From Nocardioides bizhenqiangii (GTDB taxonomy: Bacteria > Actinomycetota > Actinomycetes > Propionibacteriales > Nocardioidaceae): a stretch of 64,000 nt of DNA. Positions 27,853 through 36,405 of this stretch are shown piece after piece. The notes under the pieces were generated by a model. That model did not search any database. It was not told the DNA's origin and saw only the letters and a program-made list of their open reading frames with translations. The stretch lies in contig NZ_CP141059.1 of NCBI RefSeq assembly GCF_034661235.1, positions 4,153,501-4,217,500 on the forward strand, read 5' to 3'. Position numbers and translations under genes: made by a program. Position 1 is the stretch's first letter. Each line of letters begins with the position of its first letter.

Positions 27853-28941
27853 TCAGGACTGCGGCTGCCGGGCAGCGCGGTCGGACCGCGAGCGAGTCGC
27901 CCACGGCCATCTCCTCCCTGAGCGCAGACCCGAGGCCCAGGAGAGGAAGCTGGTGGAGATCACGGAGAGCACGAGGAGCACTCCGATCACGATGTTGATC
28001 TTGTTGACGGTCTCGCCCTCCAGGCGCATGGCGCTGGCGATGACACCGAGGAGCAGCACGCCGGCGATGACGCCGTGGAGCGCACCCCGGCCGCCGAAGA
28101 TCGAGACCCCGCCGAGCAGCACGGCGGCGATGACCTGGAGCTCCAGCCCGTAGGCCGAGTCGCCGCGGACGCTGCCGTAGCGCAGGGCGTAGTAGACGCC
28201 GGCGAAGGCCGCGACCGCACCGGAGAGCACGAACAGGAGGAACTTGGTGCGCTCGACGTTGACGCCCGTGAAGCGAGCGGCCTCGTGGTTGAGCCCGATC
28301 TCGTAGATGCCGCGGCCGAAGCCGGTGAAGTGGAGCAGGAGCACGAAGATGACGGCGAGGACCGCGATCGGCACCAGGATCATCGGGTACGAGCTCTCCT
28401 CGACGATCCGCTCCTTCGCGAGGTCGGTCCACTTGTCGGGGAAGTCGGTGATCGAGCTGTCGCCCAGCAGACCGACGGCGATGCCGCGGAAGAGGGCGAG
28501 CGTTCCGATGGTGACGGCGAGGGAAGGCAGTCCGACGTACGCGACGAGGAAGCCGTTGAGCGCACCGGCGAGGACGCCGACACCGACCGCGAGAGCGGCC
28601 GCGACCGGGATCGAGAGGCCGGCGTCGACGTGGAAGACACCGGTCAGCGCGGCGCTGACGCCGACGATGCTGGCCACCGAGAGGTCGATCTCACCGGTGA
28701 CGATCACCAGTGTCATCGGCAGTGCGATCAGCAGGATCGGCACGTTGTCGAGGAAGAGGTAGTAGAGCGTGAGCGGGCCGTCGAAGTTGGCGACGTTGCC
28801 GTTGGCCCACACGAAGACCGCGACGAGGAGGGCGATGACCGCGGCCTCGTGGGTGAGGAGCAGGCGCGACCACAACGGGCGGGCGTAGGCGCGGTAGGTG
28901 CGCTCGGGTGCTGGTGTCTGGGCGTCGAGCATGCTGGTCAC
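27853..28941 (-). CDS. rhaQ: Rhamnose ABC transporter permease (362 aa)
   Basis: Inner-membrane permease of the BPD_transp_2 (RbsC-like) family with about 8-10 hydrophobic segments. The conserved VIVTGEIDLSVASIVGVSAALTG near residue 80 and the cytoplasmic EIGLNHEAARFTGVNVERTK coupling segment (EAA-like) are visible. The C-terminus is a basic hydrophilic tail. It overlaps rhaP by ATGA at 28938-28941, and pairs with it to form the channel. Confidence 0.93.
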   Translation of the reverse strand: MTSMLDAQTPAPERTYRAYARPLWSRLLLTHEAAVIALLVAVFVWANGNVANFDGPLTLYYLFLDNVPILLIALPMTLVIVTGEIDLSVASIVGVSAALTGVFHVDAGLSIPVAAALAVGVGVLAGALNGFLVAYVGLPSLAVTIGTLALFRGIAVGLLGDSSITDFPDKWTDLAKERIVEESSYPMILVPIAVLAVIFVLLLHFTGFGRGIYEIGLNHEAARFTGVNVERTKFLLFVLSGAVAAFAGVYYALRYGSVRGDSAYGLELQVIAAVLLGGVSIFGGRGALHGVIAGVLLLGVIASAMRLEGETVNKINIVIGVLLVLSVISTSFLSWASGLRSGRRWPWATRSRSDRAARQPQS

Positions 28942-30068
28942 GAGGCGCTCCCCGATGGGACGGAAGTGGACGACGGTGGCGGTGGTGGCGGCCCCTGGTC
29001 GTGGTCGAGCTCGCGGGCGGCGACCAGCCGCCGTTCCTGGCGGAGGGTCAGGACCCGGTCGAGAGCCACCGCGGCGAGGATGAGCGCACCGACGACGGCG
29101 CGCTGCCAGAAGTCGTCGATGCCCAGCACCGGCAGCGCGCTGTTGATCGTCACCAGCAGGGACGCGCCGATCGCGGCGCCCCAGACGGTGCCGCTGCCAC
29201 CGAAGATCGCGACGCCCCCGATGACCGCGGCGCCCACGGCTTGGAGCTCGATGCCGAAGCCGGCGTTGGAGCTGACCGTGCCGTAGCGGGCGACGTAGAA
29301 GACGCCGGCGAGACCGGCGAGGGCTCCGGAGGCGACGAAGGCCATCAGCACCCGGCGCGCGACGGGCAGGCCGTAGAGGTGGGCGGCGTCGGGGTCGGAC
29401 CCGATCGCGTAGAGCTCGCGACCGCCGCGGCTGGTGTGCATCAGGTACCCGACGACGCCCATGACGGCGAGCGCGACGATGGTGAGGACAGGGATGCTCA
29501 GCAGCTGCTCGGTGCCGAGCGACGAGAAGCCGTCGGGGATGTCGCTGGCGTTGATCCGGTCGCTGCCGGCCCAGGAGAGGAAGACGCCGCGGTAGATGTA
29601 GAGGGTGCCGAGAGTGATCACGAGGGACGGCACCCGTCCGAACGTCACCAGGATGCCGTTGACCAGGCCGAGGCCGGCACCGGCCAGGACCGCCAGCAGG
29701 ACCACGACGAGGGTCGGCAGGCCGGTGTCGACGAAGAGCCGGCCGGTGAGATAGGCGGTCAGACCGAGGGTCGAGCCGACCGAGAGGTCGACGTTGCGGG
29801 TGACGATCACCACCGTCTGGCCCACTGCGAGCAGGATGAGGATGCTGGGGTTGACCAGCAGCGACCGCCAGCCGTCGGAACCGAAGACGAAGCTCGAGCT
29901 CTGGGTCGCCGTCGCCACGACGAGAGCGAGGAGGACGAGCCCGACCGCGAGCTCGCGCGAGCGGAGCAGGCCGCCGAGGAAGCGTTGCGCGGGTGAGAGC
30001 GCGCTGGGCGCCAGCTCGATCGCGTCGTCGGGCAGCGACGGCTGCGGGGCATCGGTGGTCGTCGTCAT
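28938..30068 (-). CDS. rhaP: Rhamnose ABC transporter permease (376 aa)
   Basis: Second BPD_transp_2 permease, paralogous to its neighbour: TVVIVTRNVDLSVGSTLGLTAYLTG near residue 85 and the coupling segment AIGSDPDAAHLYGLPVARR. It has about 8-10 hydrophobic helices. The C-terminal tail holds a proline run (GPPPPPPSSTSVPSG). It overlaps the ATPase gene by 4 bp at its start and rhaQ by 4 bp at its end, so all three are translated as a unit. Assigning P versus Q is by order only. Confidence 0.92.
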   Translation of the reverse strand: MTTTTDAPQPSLPDDAIELAPSALSPAQRFLGGLLRSRELAVGLVLLALVVATATQSSSFVFGSDGWRSLLVNPSILILLAVGQTVVIVTRNVDLSVGSTLGLTAYLTGRLFVDTGLPTLVVVLLAVLAGAGLGLVNGILVTFGRVPSLVITLGTLYIYRGVFLSWAGSDRINASDIPDGFSSLGTEQLLSIPVLTIVALAVMGVVGYLMHTSRGGRELYAIGSDPDAAHLYGLPVARRVLMAFVASGALAGLAGVFYVARYGTVSSNAGFGIELQAVGAAVIGGVAIFGGSGTVWGAAIGASLLVTINSALPVLGIDDFWQRAVVGALILAAVALDRVLTLRQERRLVAARELDHDQGPPPPPPSSTSVPSGSAS

Positions 30069-31636
30069 GCCTTCACCTCCTGGCGGGCAGCAGCAGCGGG
30101 GCCCGCGCCGGTTCGTGCCGGCGTGGTGCTGCCGGTGGCGGCGCGCATCACGGCCTCGGGCGTGGCCTGGTCGCGATCGAGCTCGGCCGCGATCCGTCCC
30201 TCATGGACGACGAGGACGCGGTCGGCCATGCCGAGCACCTCCGGCAGCTCGGAGGAGATCATCACGATCGCGAGACCGCGCCCGGCGAGGTCGGAGAGGA
30301 GGCGGTGTACCTCGGCCTTGGTGCCGACGTCGATACCGCGGGTCGGCTCGTCGATGATGAGCAGCTTGGGCTCCGTCGCGAGCCACTTGGCGAGGACGAC
30401 CTTCTGCTGGTTGCCGCCCGACATGGTCGCGGCCCGCATGTCCAGTGCGCTGGTCTTGACCTCGAGCCGCGCCGCCCACGGACCGGCCGCCCTGTTCTCG
30501 GCACGGCTGGTGATGATCCCGGCCCGGTCGAGCCGGGTGCGGATGACCGAGGCCACGTTGCGGGCGATGGTGCCCTCGATGACGAGGCCCTGCTGGCGGC
30601 GGTCCTCCGGGACGAACGCCATGCCCGCCGCGATCGCGGCGCGCGGCCGGCGCGCCGGAAGCCGTTTGCCCGCGACGGTCACGCGTCCGCTGTCGTAGGG
30701 GTCGACGCCGAACACCGCGCGGGCGATCTCGCTGCGGCCGGCGCCGACCAGGCCGGCGAGCGCGACGATCTCGCCGGCTCGCACCTGGAAGCTGACGTCG
30801 TGGAAGAGCCCGGCCCGGTTGAGGCCGTCGACCTCCAGCACGACGTCGCCGATCTCGGCAGGGACCTTGGGAAAGAGCTCGGCGACCTCGCGACCGACCA
30901 TCCGCGCCACGATCTGGTCGACGGAGGTCTCGGCGACGGTGTCGGTGGAGACGTACTCGCCGTCCCGCATGACGGTGACCATGTCGCAGAGCGCGAAGAC
31001 CTCGTCGAACCGGTGGGAGATGAACACGAGCGCACGGCCTTCGTCGCGCAGGCTGCGCGCAACGGCGAACAGACGCTCCACCTCGACGCCGCTCAGCGCG
31101 GCGGTGGGCTCGTCCATGACGAGGAGGGCGGCGTCGAGCGAGATCGCCTTGGCGATCTCGATGATCTGCTGGTCGGCGATCGACAGGCCGCGCGCGGGCC
31201 GGCGGGGGTCGATGTGCACGCCGAGCCGTGCGAACAGCGCCTCGGACTCGACGTACATGCGCGGGCGGTCGATCCGACGCGCGCCGCGCAGCGGGTGCCG
31301 GCCCATGAAGATGTTCTCCGCGACGGAGAGGTCGGGGAAGAGCGTCGGCTCCTGGTAGATGACCGCGACGCCTGCCGCCTTCGAGTCAGCGGTCGACCCG
31401 AAGTCGACGTCCGCCCCGAGCAGCCGGAAGGTGCCGGCGTCGCGACGGTGCACGCCGGCGACGATCTTCACCAGCGTCGACTTGCCGGCGCCGTTCTCGC
31501 CCACGAGCGCGTGGATCGATCCGGGCCGTACCTCGAGGGTGCCCGAACGGAGGGCGGCGACCGCTCCGAACGACTTCGCGACGTCACGAAGCTCGAGCGT
31601 CAGCGGGCTGGAGCCGGGTCCGGTTCTGGCAGGCAT
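30065..31636 (-). CDS. rhaT: Rhamnose ABC transporter ATP-binding protein (two ABC domains, 523 aa)
   Basis: Cytoplasmic ATPase of the RbsA/RhaT type with tandem ABC domains. The first has Walker A GENGAGKSTLVKI and Walker B LLVMDEPTAALSG. The second has a degenerate Walker A (GLVGAGRSE, Lys missing), signature MSGGNQQK and Walker B LLIIDEPTRGIDVG; a degenerate second site is usual in the family. I start it at ATG 31636 with AAGGA upstream; a GTG at 31654 would add six residues but has no ribosome-binding site and nearly touches the operator. First gene of the rhamnose operon. Confidence 0.94.
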   Translation of the reverse strand: MPARTGPGSSPLTLELRDVAKSFGAVAALRSGTLEVRPGSIHALVGENGAGKSTLVKIVAGVHRRDAGTFRLLGADVDFGSTADSKAAGVAVIYQEPTLFPDLSVAENIFMGRHPLRGARRIDRPRMYVESEALFARLGVHIDPRRPARGLSIADQQIIEIAKAISLDAALLVMDEPTAALSGVEVERLFAVARSLRDEGRALVFISHRFDEVFALCDMVTVMRDGEYVSTDTVAETSVDQIVARMVGREVAELFPKVPAEIGDVVLEVDGLNRAGLFHDVSFQVRAGEIVALAGLVGAGRSEIARAVFGVDPYDSGRVTVAGKRLPARRPRAAIAAGMAFVPEDRRQQGLVIEGTIARNVASVIRTRLDRAGIITSRAENRAAGPWAARLEVKTSALDMRAATMSGGNQQKVVLAKWLATEPKLLIIDEPTRGIDVGTKAEVHRLLSDLAGRGLAIVMISSELPEVLGMADRVLVVHEGRIAAELDRDQATPEAVMRAATGSTTPARTGAGPAAAARQEVKA

Positions 31637-31655
31637 GCGTTCCTTGACTTTCACC

Positions 31656-31671
31656 GTTGAAAGGTTTCAAC
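31656..31671. promoter_or_regulatory. LacI-type operator O1 of the rha operon
   Basis: GTTGAAA-GG-TTTCAAC, a perfect palindrome with 7-bp arms, centred downstream of the proposed -10 and 19 bp before the rhaT start codon. It is the best match to the TGAAA..TTTCA motif shared with 13631 and 31733. Repressor binding here would block the operon; the binder is inferred to be the adjacent LacI protein. Confidence 0.78.
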
Positions 31672-31684
31672 TACGGTTGCGCCG

Positions 31685-31714
31685 ACGTTAGGTGACCGCC
31701 GTCACGCCCGTCAA
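31685..31714 (-). promoter_or_regulatory. Promoter of the rha-lut operon
   Basis: On the minus strand TTGACG (31714-31709), 18 bp, then TAACGT (31690-31685): a good match to the actinobacterial housekeeping consensus. Operator O1 lies just downstream and O2 just upstream, so the promoter is bracketed by two sites. Confidence 0.65.
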
Positions 31715-31732
31715 GACTTCGGTGAAACTTTG

Positions 31733-31746
31733 TTGAAACGAATCAA
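31733..31746. promoter_or_regulatory. LacI-type operator O2 between rhaT and the regulator gene
   Basis: TTGAAACGAATCAA, an imperfect palindrome of the same family, 62 bp from O1 (centre to centre about 76 bp) and 57 bp before the regulator start codon. A related GTGAAAC lies 5 bp upstream. It could give autoregulation or DNA looping with O1. Confidence 0.6.
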
Positions 31747-31803
31747 TGGCCGACGACGAGCAGCGGGTGGTCCTAGTCTGTGCGGACATCCGAGGAGGAA
31801 GAA

Positions 31804-32850
31804 GTGGCCACCGAACCGCGCCTCACCCGCGCCGCTGACCCGAACGGGCGGAGCGTGTCGGTCAAGGATGTCGCCGCGGCCGCCGGCGTCTCGCTCGGCA
31901 CCGTCTCCAACGTGCTGAACCGCCCGGAGAAGGTGCTGCCCGCCACCCGCGACCACGTGCTCGCGGTCATCGACGACCTCGGGTTCGTCCGCAACGACGC
32001 CGCGCGCCAGCTCCGGGCGGGCACCAACCGCGCGGTCGGGATGATCGTGCTCGACGTGCGCAACCCGTTCTTCACCGACGTGGCCCAGGGCGTCGAGGAA
32101 CGACTCGGCGAACACCGGCGGCCGCTCATCCTCGGCAACTCCGGGCAGGACGCGCGCCGAGAGTCGACCTACCTCGACCTCTTCGAGGAGCAGCGGGTCA
32201 GCGGCCTCCTGATCACACCGGTCGGCCAGGTACTGCCGCGCCTGCGGCGGCTCCGTGACCGCGGCACCGCGGTGGTGGTCGTCGACCGACGCGCCGGGAC
32301 CCGGGAGTTCTCCTCGATCGCGGTCGACGACAAGCGGGGTGGGCGGATCGGGGCGCAGCACCTGATCGACACCGGGCGGCGCCGGATCGCGTTCGTGGGC
32401 GGACCCAAGGGGCTGAGCCAGGTCAAGCACCGCCTGCAGGGCGCCCAGGAGGTCGTCGACGCGACGGTCGGCGCGCAGCTGACGTTCGTCGAGACGCCCA
32501 CGATGGACGCCGTCGCCGGTCGCCGGGCCGCCGACCAGCTGGTCGCGCTGGGCAAGCGCTCGCGTCCCGACGCCATCTTCGCCGCGAACGACCTGATCGC
32601 GCTCGGCGTGCTGCAGGCGCTCACCTTCGCGGGCGTCCGGGTGCCCGACGACGTCGCGATCATGGGGTACGACGACATCGACTTCGCCGCGTCCGCAGCG
32701 ATCCCGCTCAGCTCGGTGCGTCAGCCGCGCGAGCAGCTCGGACGTGTCGCCGCCGACACCCTCCTCGACGTCATCGCCGATCCGGGGGCGAAGGTCCGCG
32801 ACGTCGTCCTCGAGCCGGAGCTCGTCGTACGCCGGTCGACCGTCGGCTGA
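31804..32850 (+). CDS. LacI-family transcriptional regulator of rhamnose genes (348 aa)
   Basis: DNA-binding regulator with an N-terminal LacI helix-turn-helix (VSVKDVAAAAGVSLGTVSNVLNRPEKV, residues ~17-43) and a periplasmic-binding-protein-like effector domain (AVGMIVLDVRNPFFTDVAQGVEE ... FAANDLIALGVLQAL ... MGYDDIDFAASAAIPLSSVRQP). I choose GTG 31804 because AGGAGG sits 5 nt upstream; a GTG at 31780 lacks a ribosome-binding site. It is divergent from the rha operon, and three palindromes in the region fit its family. The effector is probably rhamnose or a rhamnose metabolite (inference). Confidence 0.92.
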   Translation: MATEPRLTRAADPNGRSVSVKDVAAAAGVSLGTVSNVLNRPEKVLPATRDHVLAVIDDLGFVRNDAARQLRAGTNRAVGMIVLDVRNPFFTDVAQGVEERLGEHRRPLILGNSGQDARRESTYLDLFEEQRVSGLLITPVGQVLPRLRRLRDRGTAVVVVDRRAGTREFSSIAVDDKRGGRIGAQHLIDTGRRRIAFVGGPKGLSQVKHRLQGAQEVVDATVGAQLTFVETPTMDAVAGRRAADQLVALGKRSRPDAIFAANDLIALGVLQALTFAGVRVPDDVAIMGYDDIDFAASAAIPLSSVRQPREQLGRVAADTLLDVIADPGAKVRDVVLEPELVVRRSTVG

Positions 32851-33040
32851 GGTGCCCCGGAGTCTGCCCGGCCGACGCATCCTCCGAGCACGACTGGGTG
32901 ACGAACGGATAACTATCGGCCACGCCGGGCCAAATCCCGAGATTTTGCGGAGCTCGGGGGTTCCAATGGGATCAAGAGGCCGACAGTGCACGACGAGCGC
33001 ACCGCACGACCGAAGACCGAGAAGCCGAGGGGGAGCCGAC

Positions 33041-33304
33041 GTGGAACTGGGGACGAGCACACTGGCCGACGTCGCGGCCTGCACGATGGCCGCCGTGCAC
33101 CGACGCGACCACGAGCACCGGGTCGGTGCGGACTCCTGCCACCCGCACGTGGTCGAGGTCGTGCACCTGGGCGCCCGGGCAGTCTGCGTCTGCCACGACT
33201 GCCGCCTCGACTCCGGGTTCCTGCCCCGCCGCGAGGCGGAGATGATGGCTGCCGGCCACCGGGACGTCACCCGCGACGTCAGCGTCAGGCTCTGCAGCGC
33301 CTGA
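33041..33304 (+). CDS. Small Cys/His-containing protein of unknown function (87 aa)
   Basis: GTG start at 33041 with GAGGGGGAG upstream. The protein reads VELGTSTLADVAACTMAAVHRRDHEHRVGADSC... and contains Cys and His clusters: CHPHVVEVVH, then VCVCHDC and a final Cys three residues from the end. The spacing suggests a small metal site but matches no family I recognise. The VOC gene begins 8 bp downstream, so the two probably form an operon. Confidence 0.6.
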   Translation: MELGTSTLADVAACTMAAVHRRDHEHRVGADSCHPHVVEVVHLGARAVCVCHDCRLDSGFLPRREAEMMAAGHRDVTRDVSVRLCSA

Positions 33305-33311
33305 ACCGACC

Positions 33312-33710
33312 ATGCCTCTCGGTGACTTCCCGCTGCGGCCGTCGATCGCCGTGTCCGACATCGGTCGGGCGGTCGAGTTCTACGAAGGCAGGCTCGGCCT
33401 GGAGGCCTTGCGCACCGAACCCAGCGCCGGCATCCCCGAGGGCAGCCGGGTCTACGGCTCCGGCGGCGGCCCCGCGCTGAACGTCTACCAGTCGGAGACC
33501 GCAGGGAAGTCCCCGGCGACCCTGGCGGCCTGGTACGTCGACGACATCGACCAGGTCGTCGACGAGCTCACCGCCAACGGCGTCGAGATCGTGCGGTACG
33601 ACGAGTTCGAGCACGACGCCAAGGGCATCACGCCTCGAGCCGGTGGCGGTCGCATAGCGTGGTTCCAGGATCCCGACGGCAACACGTTCGCCGTCGAGGC
33701 CGACGTCTGA
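33312..33710 (+). CDS. Glyoxalase/VOC superfamily protein (132 aa)
   Basis: Single-domain vicinal-oxygen-chelate protein: RPSIAVSDIGRAVEFYEGRLGLEAL (first beta-alpha-beta), AAWYVDDIDQVVDELTANGVEI and the closing IAWFQDPDGNTFAVEADV. The likely metal ligand positions are not complete (the first-strand His is Ser/Ile-like), so it may be a binding protein rather than an enzyme. Substrate unknown. It converges on the acyl-CoA dehydrogenase gene with a 19-bp gap. Confidence 0.85.
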   Translation: MPLGDFPLRPSIAVSDIGRAVEFYEGRLGLEALRTEPSAGIPEGSRVYGSGGGPALNVYQSETAGKSPATLAAWYVDDIDQVVDELTANGVEIVRYDEFEHDAKGITPRAGGGRIAWFQDPDGNTFAVEADV

Positions 33711-33729
33711 CCCGGCCCGGACCCAGACG

Positions 33730-34875
33730 CTAGAAGCCGAGCTCGCGGCCGATGAGCTCCTTCATGATCTCATTGGATCCGGCCCAGATCTTGGTGACCC
33801 GGGCGTCGCGCCAGGCGCGGGCGACGCGGTACTCGTTCATGAAGCCGTAGCCGCCGTGGATCTGGACGCAGTGGTCGATGACCTCGTTCTGCATGTCCGA
33901 CGACCACCACTTGGCCTTCGCCGCCTCCACCGCGGACAGTTGGCCCTCGGCGTGCGCCGCGACGCACTTGTCCATGTAGGCCTCGCACACCTCGACCGCG
34001 GTGACCAGCTCGGCCAGCAGGAACTTGATGTGCTGGAACCGCCCGATCGACTGGCCGAAGGCCTGCCGGTCCTTGGCGTACTGGATCGTCTCCGCGAGGA
34101 TCTGCTTGGCGTGGTGGGTGTTGGCGATCGCGCAGGCGAGCCGCTCCTGCGGCAGCTTCTGCATCATGTGGACGAACCCCATGTTGAGCTCGCCGATGAT
34201 GTCGTCGTCGGTGCACCGGACGTTCTCGAAGAACAGCTCCGACGTGTCGGACTCCTCCATACCGACCTTGTCGAGCTTGCGACCACGGCTGAAGCCCTCC
34301 TTGGTCGCCTCGATGCCGAACAGGGTGATGCCCTTCGGCCCCTTCTCCGGGTCGGTCCGCGCGGCGGTGACGATCAGGTCGCCGGAGTAGCCGTTGGTGA
34401 TGAACGTCTTGGAGCCGTTGATGACCCATTCGTCTCCGTCACGCACAGCCGTGGTCCTGAGAGCGGCCAGGTCCGAACCGCCCGATGGCTCGGTCATCCC
34501 GATACCGAGCAGGATCTCGCCGGAGGCCACGCCCGGGAGCCAGCGCTGCTTCTGCTCCTCGGTGCCGAGCTCGACGATGTAGGGCGCGGTGATGTCGGCG
34601 TGGATCCCGACGCAGGTCGGCATCCAGGCGCCCACCTTGGCCATCTCTTCGGTGAGGACCGCGTTGAACCGGAAGTCGTCGGCACCGGCGCCGCCGTACT
34701 CCTCCGGGATCGCGAGCCCGAGCATGCCCTGGGCCCCCGCCTCCAGCCAGAACTCGCGAGGCAGCGACTTCTCCTGGATGTACTTCTCGGCGTTCGGGGT
34801 GACCGACCGCTCGATCCAGGTGCGGGCGGACTCGCGGAAAGCCTCGTGGTCCTCGTTGTAGATGTCGCGCTTCAT
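33730..34875 (-). CDS. Acyl-CoA dehydrogenase (381 aa)
   Basis: FAD-dependent dehydrogenase introducing an alpha-beta double bond into an acyl-CoA. The three family domains are in order: N-terminal helices (GAQGMLGLAIPEEYGGAGADDFRF), the beta domain (GIGMTEPSGGSDLAALRTTA, WVINGSKTFITNGYSGDLIVTAART) and the C-terminal helices ending YGFMNEYRVARAWRDARVTKIWAGSNEIMKELIGREL. Length and motifs are canonical. It lies 10 bp downstream of the MFS exporter gene. The natural acyl group is not predictable. Confidence 0.95.
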   Translation of the reverse strand: MKRDIYNEDHEAFRESARTWIERSVTPNAEKYIQEKSLPREFWLEAGAQGMLGLAIPEEYGGAGADDFRFNAVLTEEMAKVGAWMPTCVGIHADITAPYIVELGTEEQKQRWLPGVASGEILLGIGMTEPSGGSDLAALRTTAVRDGDEWVINGSKTFITNGYSGDLIVTAARTDPEKGPKGITLFGIEATKEGFSRGRKLDKVGMEESDTSELFFENVRCTDDDIIGELNMGFVHMMQKLPQERLACAIANTHHAKQILAETIQYAKDRQAFGQSIGRFQHIKFLLAELVTAVEVCEAYMDKCVAAHAEGQLSAVEAAKAKWWSSDMQNEVIDHCVQIHGGYGFMNEYRVARAWRDARVTKIWAGSNEIMKELIGRELGF

Positions 34876-34885
34876 GGCGGCGATC

Positions 34886-36397
34886 CTACTCGGCGGTAGC
34901 CACCTGCGATTCGCGCGTGGTTCCCACGCGAGACGGCATCAGGAGTGCCCCGATCACCAGCAGCAACGCACAGCCGGCCACCGCGAGGAAGACCGCCTGC
35001 AGCGCAGGATCGAGTACGTCGACCGGCAGCTGGTCGAGCTTCACCGAGCCCGCCGCGTCGGCTCCTCCCAGCCGGTCGGCGACGACGCCGTTGGCGATGG
35101 CGCCGAACATCGCGACGCCGACCGCACTGCCGACCGAGCGCGCGAACATGTTGGCGCCGGTGGCGACCCCGCGTTGCCGGAACTCCACCGCCGACTGGAG
35201 GGCCACGATGCTCGGGCTGACGACGTACCCCAGGCCGAGGCCGAGCACCAGGCAGGCAGCGGCGAGCAACCAGATCGAGCTGCCCGGGCCGACCAGCGCC
35301 AGGATCGTCGCACCGGCCGCACCGAAGAAGGCGCCGAGGAACAGGCACGCCCGGAACCCCCACCGGAGGTAGATCCGGCCCGAGGTGCTGGCCGCGAACG
35401 GCCAGCCGATCGCCAGTGCGGCGACCGCGAAGCCCGCCACCGTCGCACCGGCACCCAGCACCTGCTGGGCGTAGACAGGGACGTAGGAGGTGACGCCCAG
35501 CATCACGACGCCCGCCACGAAACCGCCCACGGTGGCGGCGTTGAGGACCCGGTGCTTGAACAGCCAACCCGGCAGGACGGGATCGTCGACCCTCGTCTCG
35601 ACGCGCACGAAGAGGAGCGCCAGCGCAGCCGCGCCGCCGAACGCGACGGCGCTCTGCCAGGACCACCACGACCACCGGATGCCGCCCTCGAGCAGGCCGA
35701 GGAGCAGCAGCGCCGAGGTGCCGGCGACCAGCAGGGCACCCCACCAGTCGATCGGTCGCCGGCGATGCGGCGCGGGCTGCTCGTCGAACCGGACCCAGAG
35801 CACGGCTGCGGCCAGCAGGCCGAGCGGCAGGTTGATCCAGAAGATCCAGCGCCAGGACAGGTGGTCGGAGAAGAGGCCGCCGAGGGTCGGGCCGACGACG
35901 GCGGACATCGCCCACACGCTGGCGATGTACCCCTGCGCGACCGCGCGCTCGGCCACCGAGTAGATGTCGCCCATGATCGTCATGCCGGCCGGCTGGATCG
36001 CTCCGGCACCGAGGCCCTGCAGCGCGCGGAACGCGATCAGCGCGCCCATGCTCCACGACACGGCGCACAGGACGGAGCCGATCACGAAGGTCCCGATGCC
36101 GAACAGCATCAGCGGCTTGCGGCCGAAGGTGTCGGCGAGCTTGCCGTAGATCGGCGTGCTGATCGCCTGGGTCAGCAGGTACGCCGAGAACAGCCACGGG
36201 AACTGGGTGAAGCCGCCGAGGTCGCGCACGATCGCGGGGACCGCGGTGGCGAGGATGGTGGCGTCGATGGCGATCAGCGCGATCGAGAGCATCACCGACC
36301 CGAGGATCGGCCCTCGGTCGCTCCGCAGCCCGACCGAGGCACGGGTCGGGGCGGCGGTCGTCACGTCTGGCCGCAACCGGGTCGACCTCCGAAGCAT
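34886..36397 (-). CDS. MFS multidrug exporter, EmrB/QacA type (503 aa)
   Basis: Proton-coupled major-facilitator exporter with about 14 hydrophobic helices (DHA2 layout). Visible motifs include motif A GKLADTFGRKP near residue 85, motif B-like FRALQGLGAGAIQPAGMTIMGD, and the motif C region WAMSAVVGPTLGGLFSDHLSWRWIFWINLPLG. Start ATG 36397; the kinase gene stops 8 bp upstream, so the two are probably cotranscribed. The exported substrate is unknown. Confidence 0.92.
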   Translation of the reverse strand: MLRRSTRLRPDVTTAAPTRASVGLRSDRGPILGSVMLSIALIAIDATILATAVPAIVRDLGGFTQFPWLFSAYLLTQAISTPIYGKLADTFGRKPLMLFGIGTFVIGSVLCAVSWSMGALIAFRALQGLGAGAIQPAGMTIMGDIYSVAERAVAQGYIASVWAMSAVVGPTLGGLFSDHLSWRWIFWINLPLGLLAAAVLWVRFDEQPAPHRRRPIDWWGALLVAGTSALLLLGLLEGGIRWSWWSWQSAVAFGGAAALALLFVRVETRVDDPVLPGWLFKHRVLNAATVGGFVAGVVMLGVTSYVPVYAQQVLGAGATVAGFAVAALAIGWPFAASTSGRIYLRWGFRACLFLGAFFGAAGATILALVGPGSSIWLLAAACLVLGLGLGYVVSPSIVALQSAVEFRQRGVATGANMFARSVGSAVGVAMFGAIANGVVADRLGGADAAGSVKLDQLPVDVLDPALQAVFLAVAGCALLLVIGALLMPSRVGTTRESQVATAE

Positions 36398-36405
36398 TCC
36401 CGACC

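Noticed and set aside
31636..31654. GTG 31654 as the start of the rhamnose ABC ATPase
   Set aside because: No ribosome-binding site and it directly abuts operator O1; ATG 31636 has AAGGA upstream.
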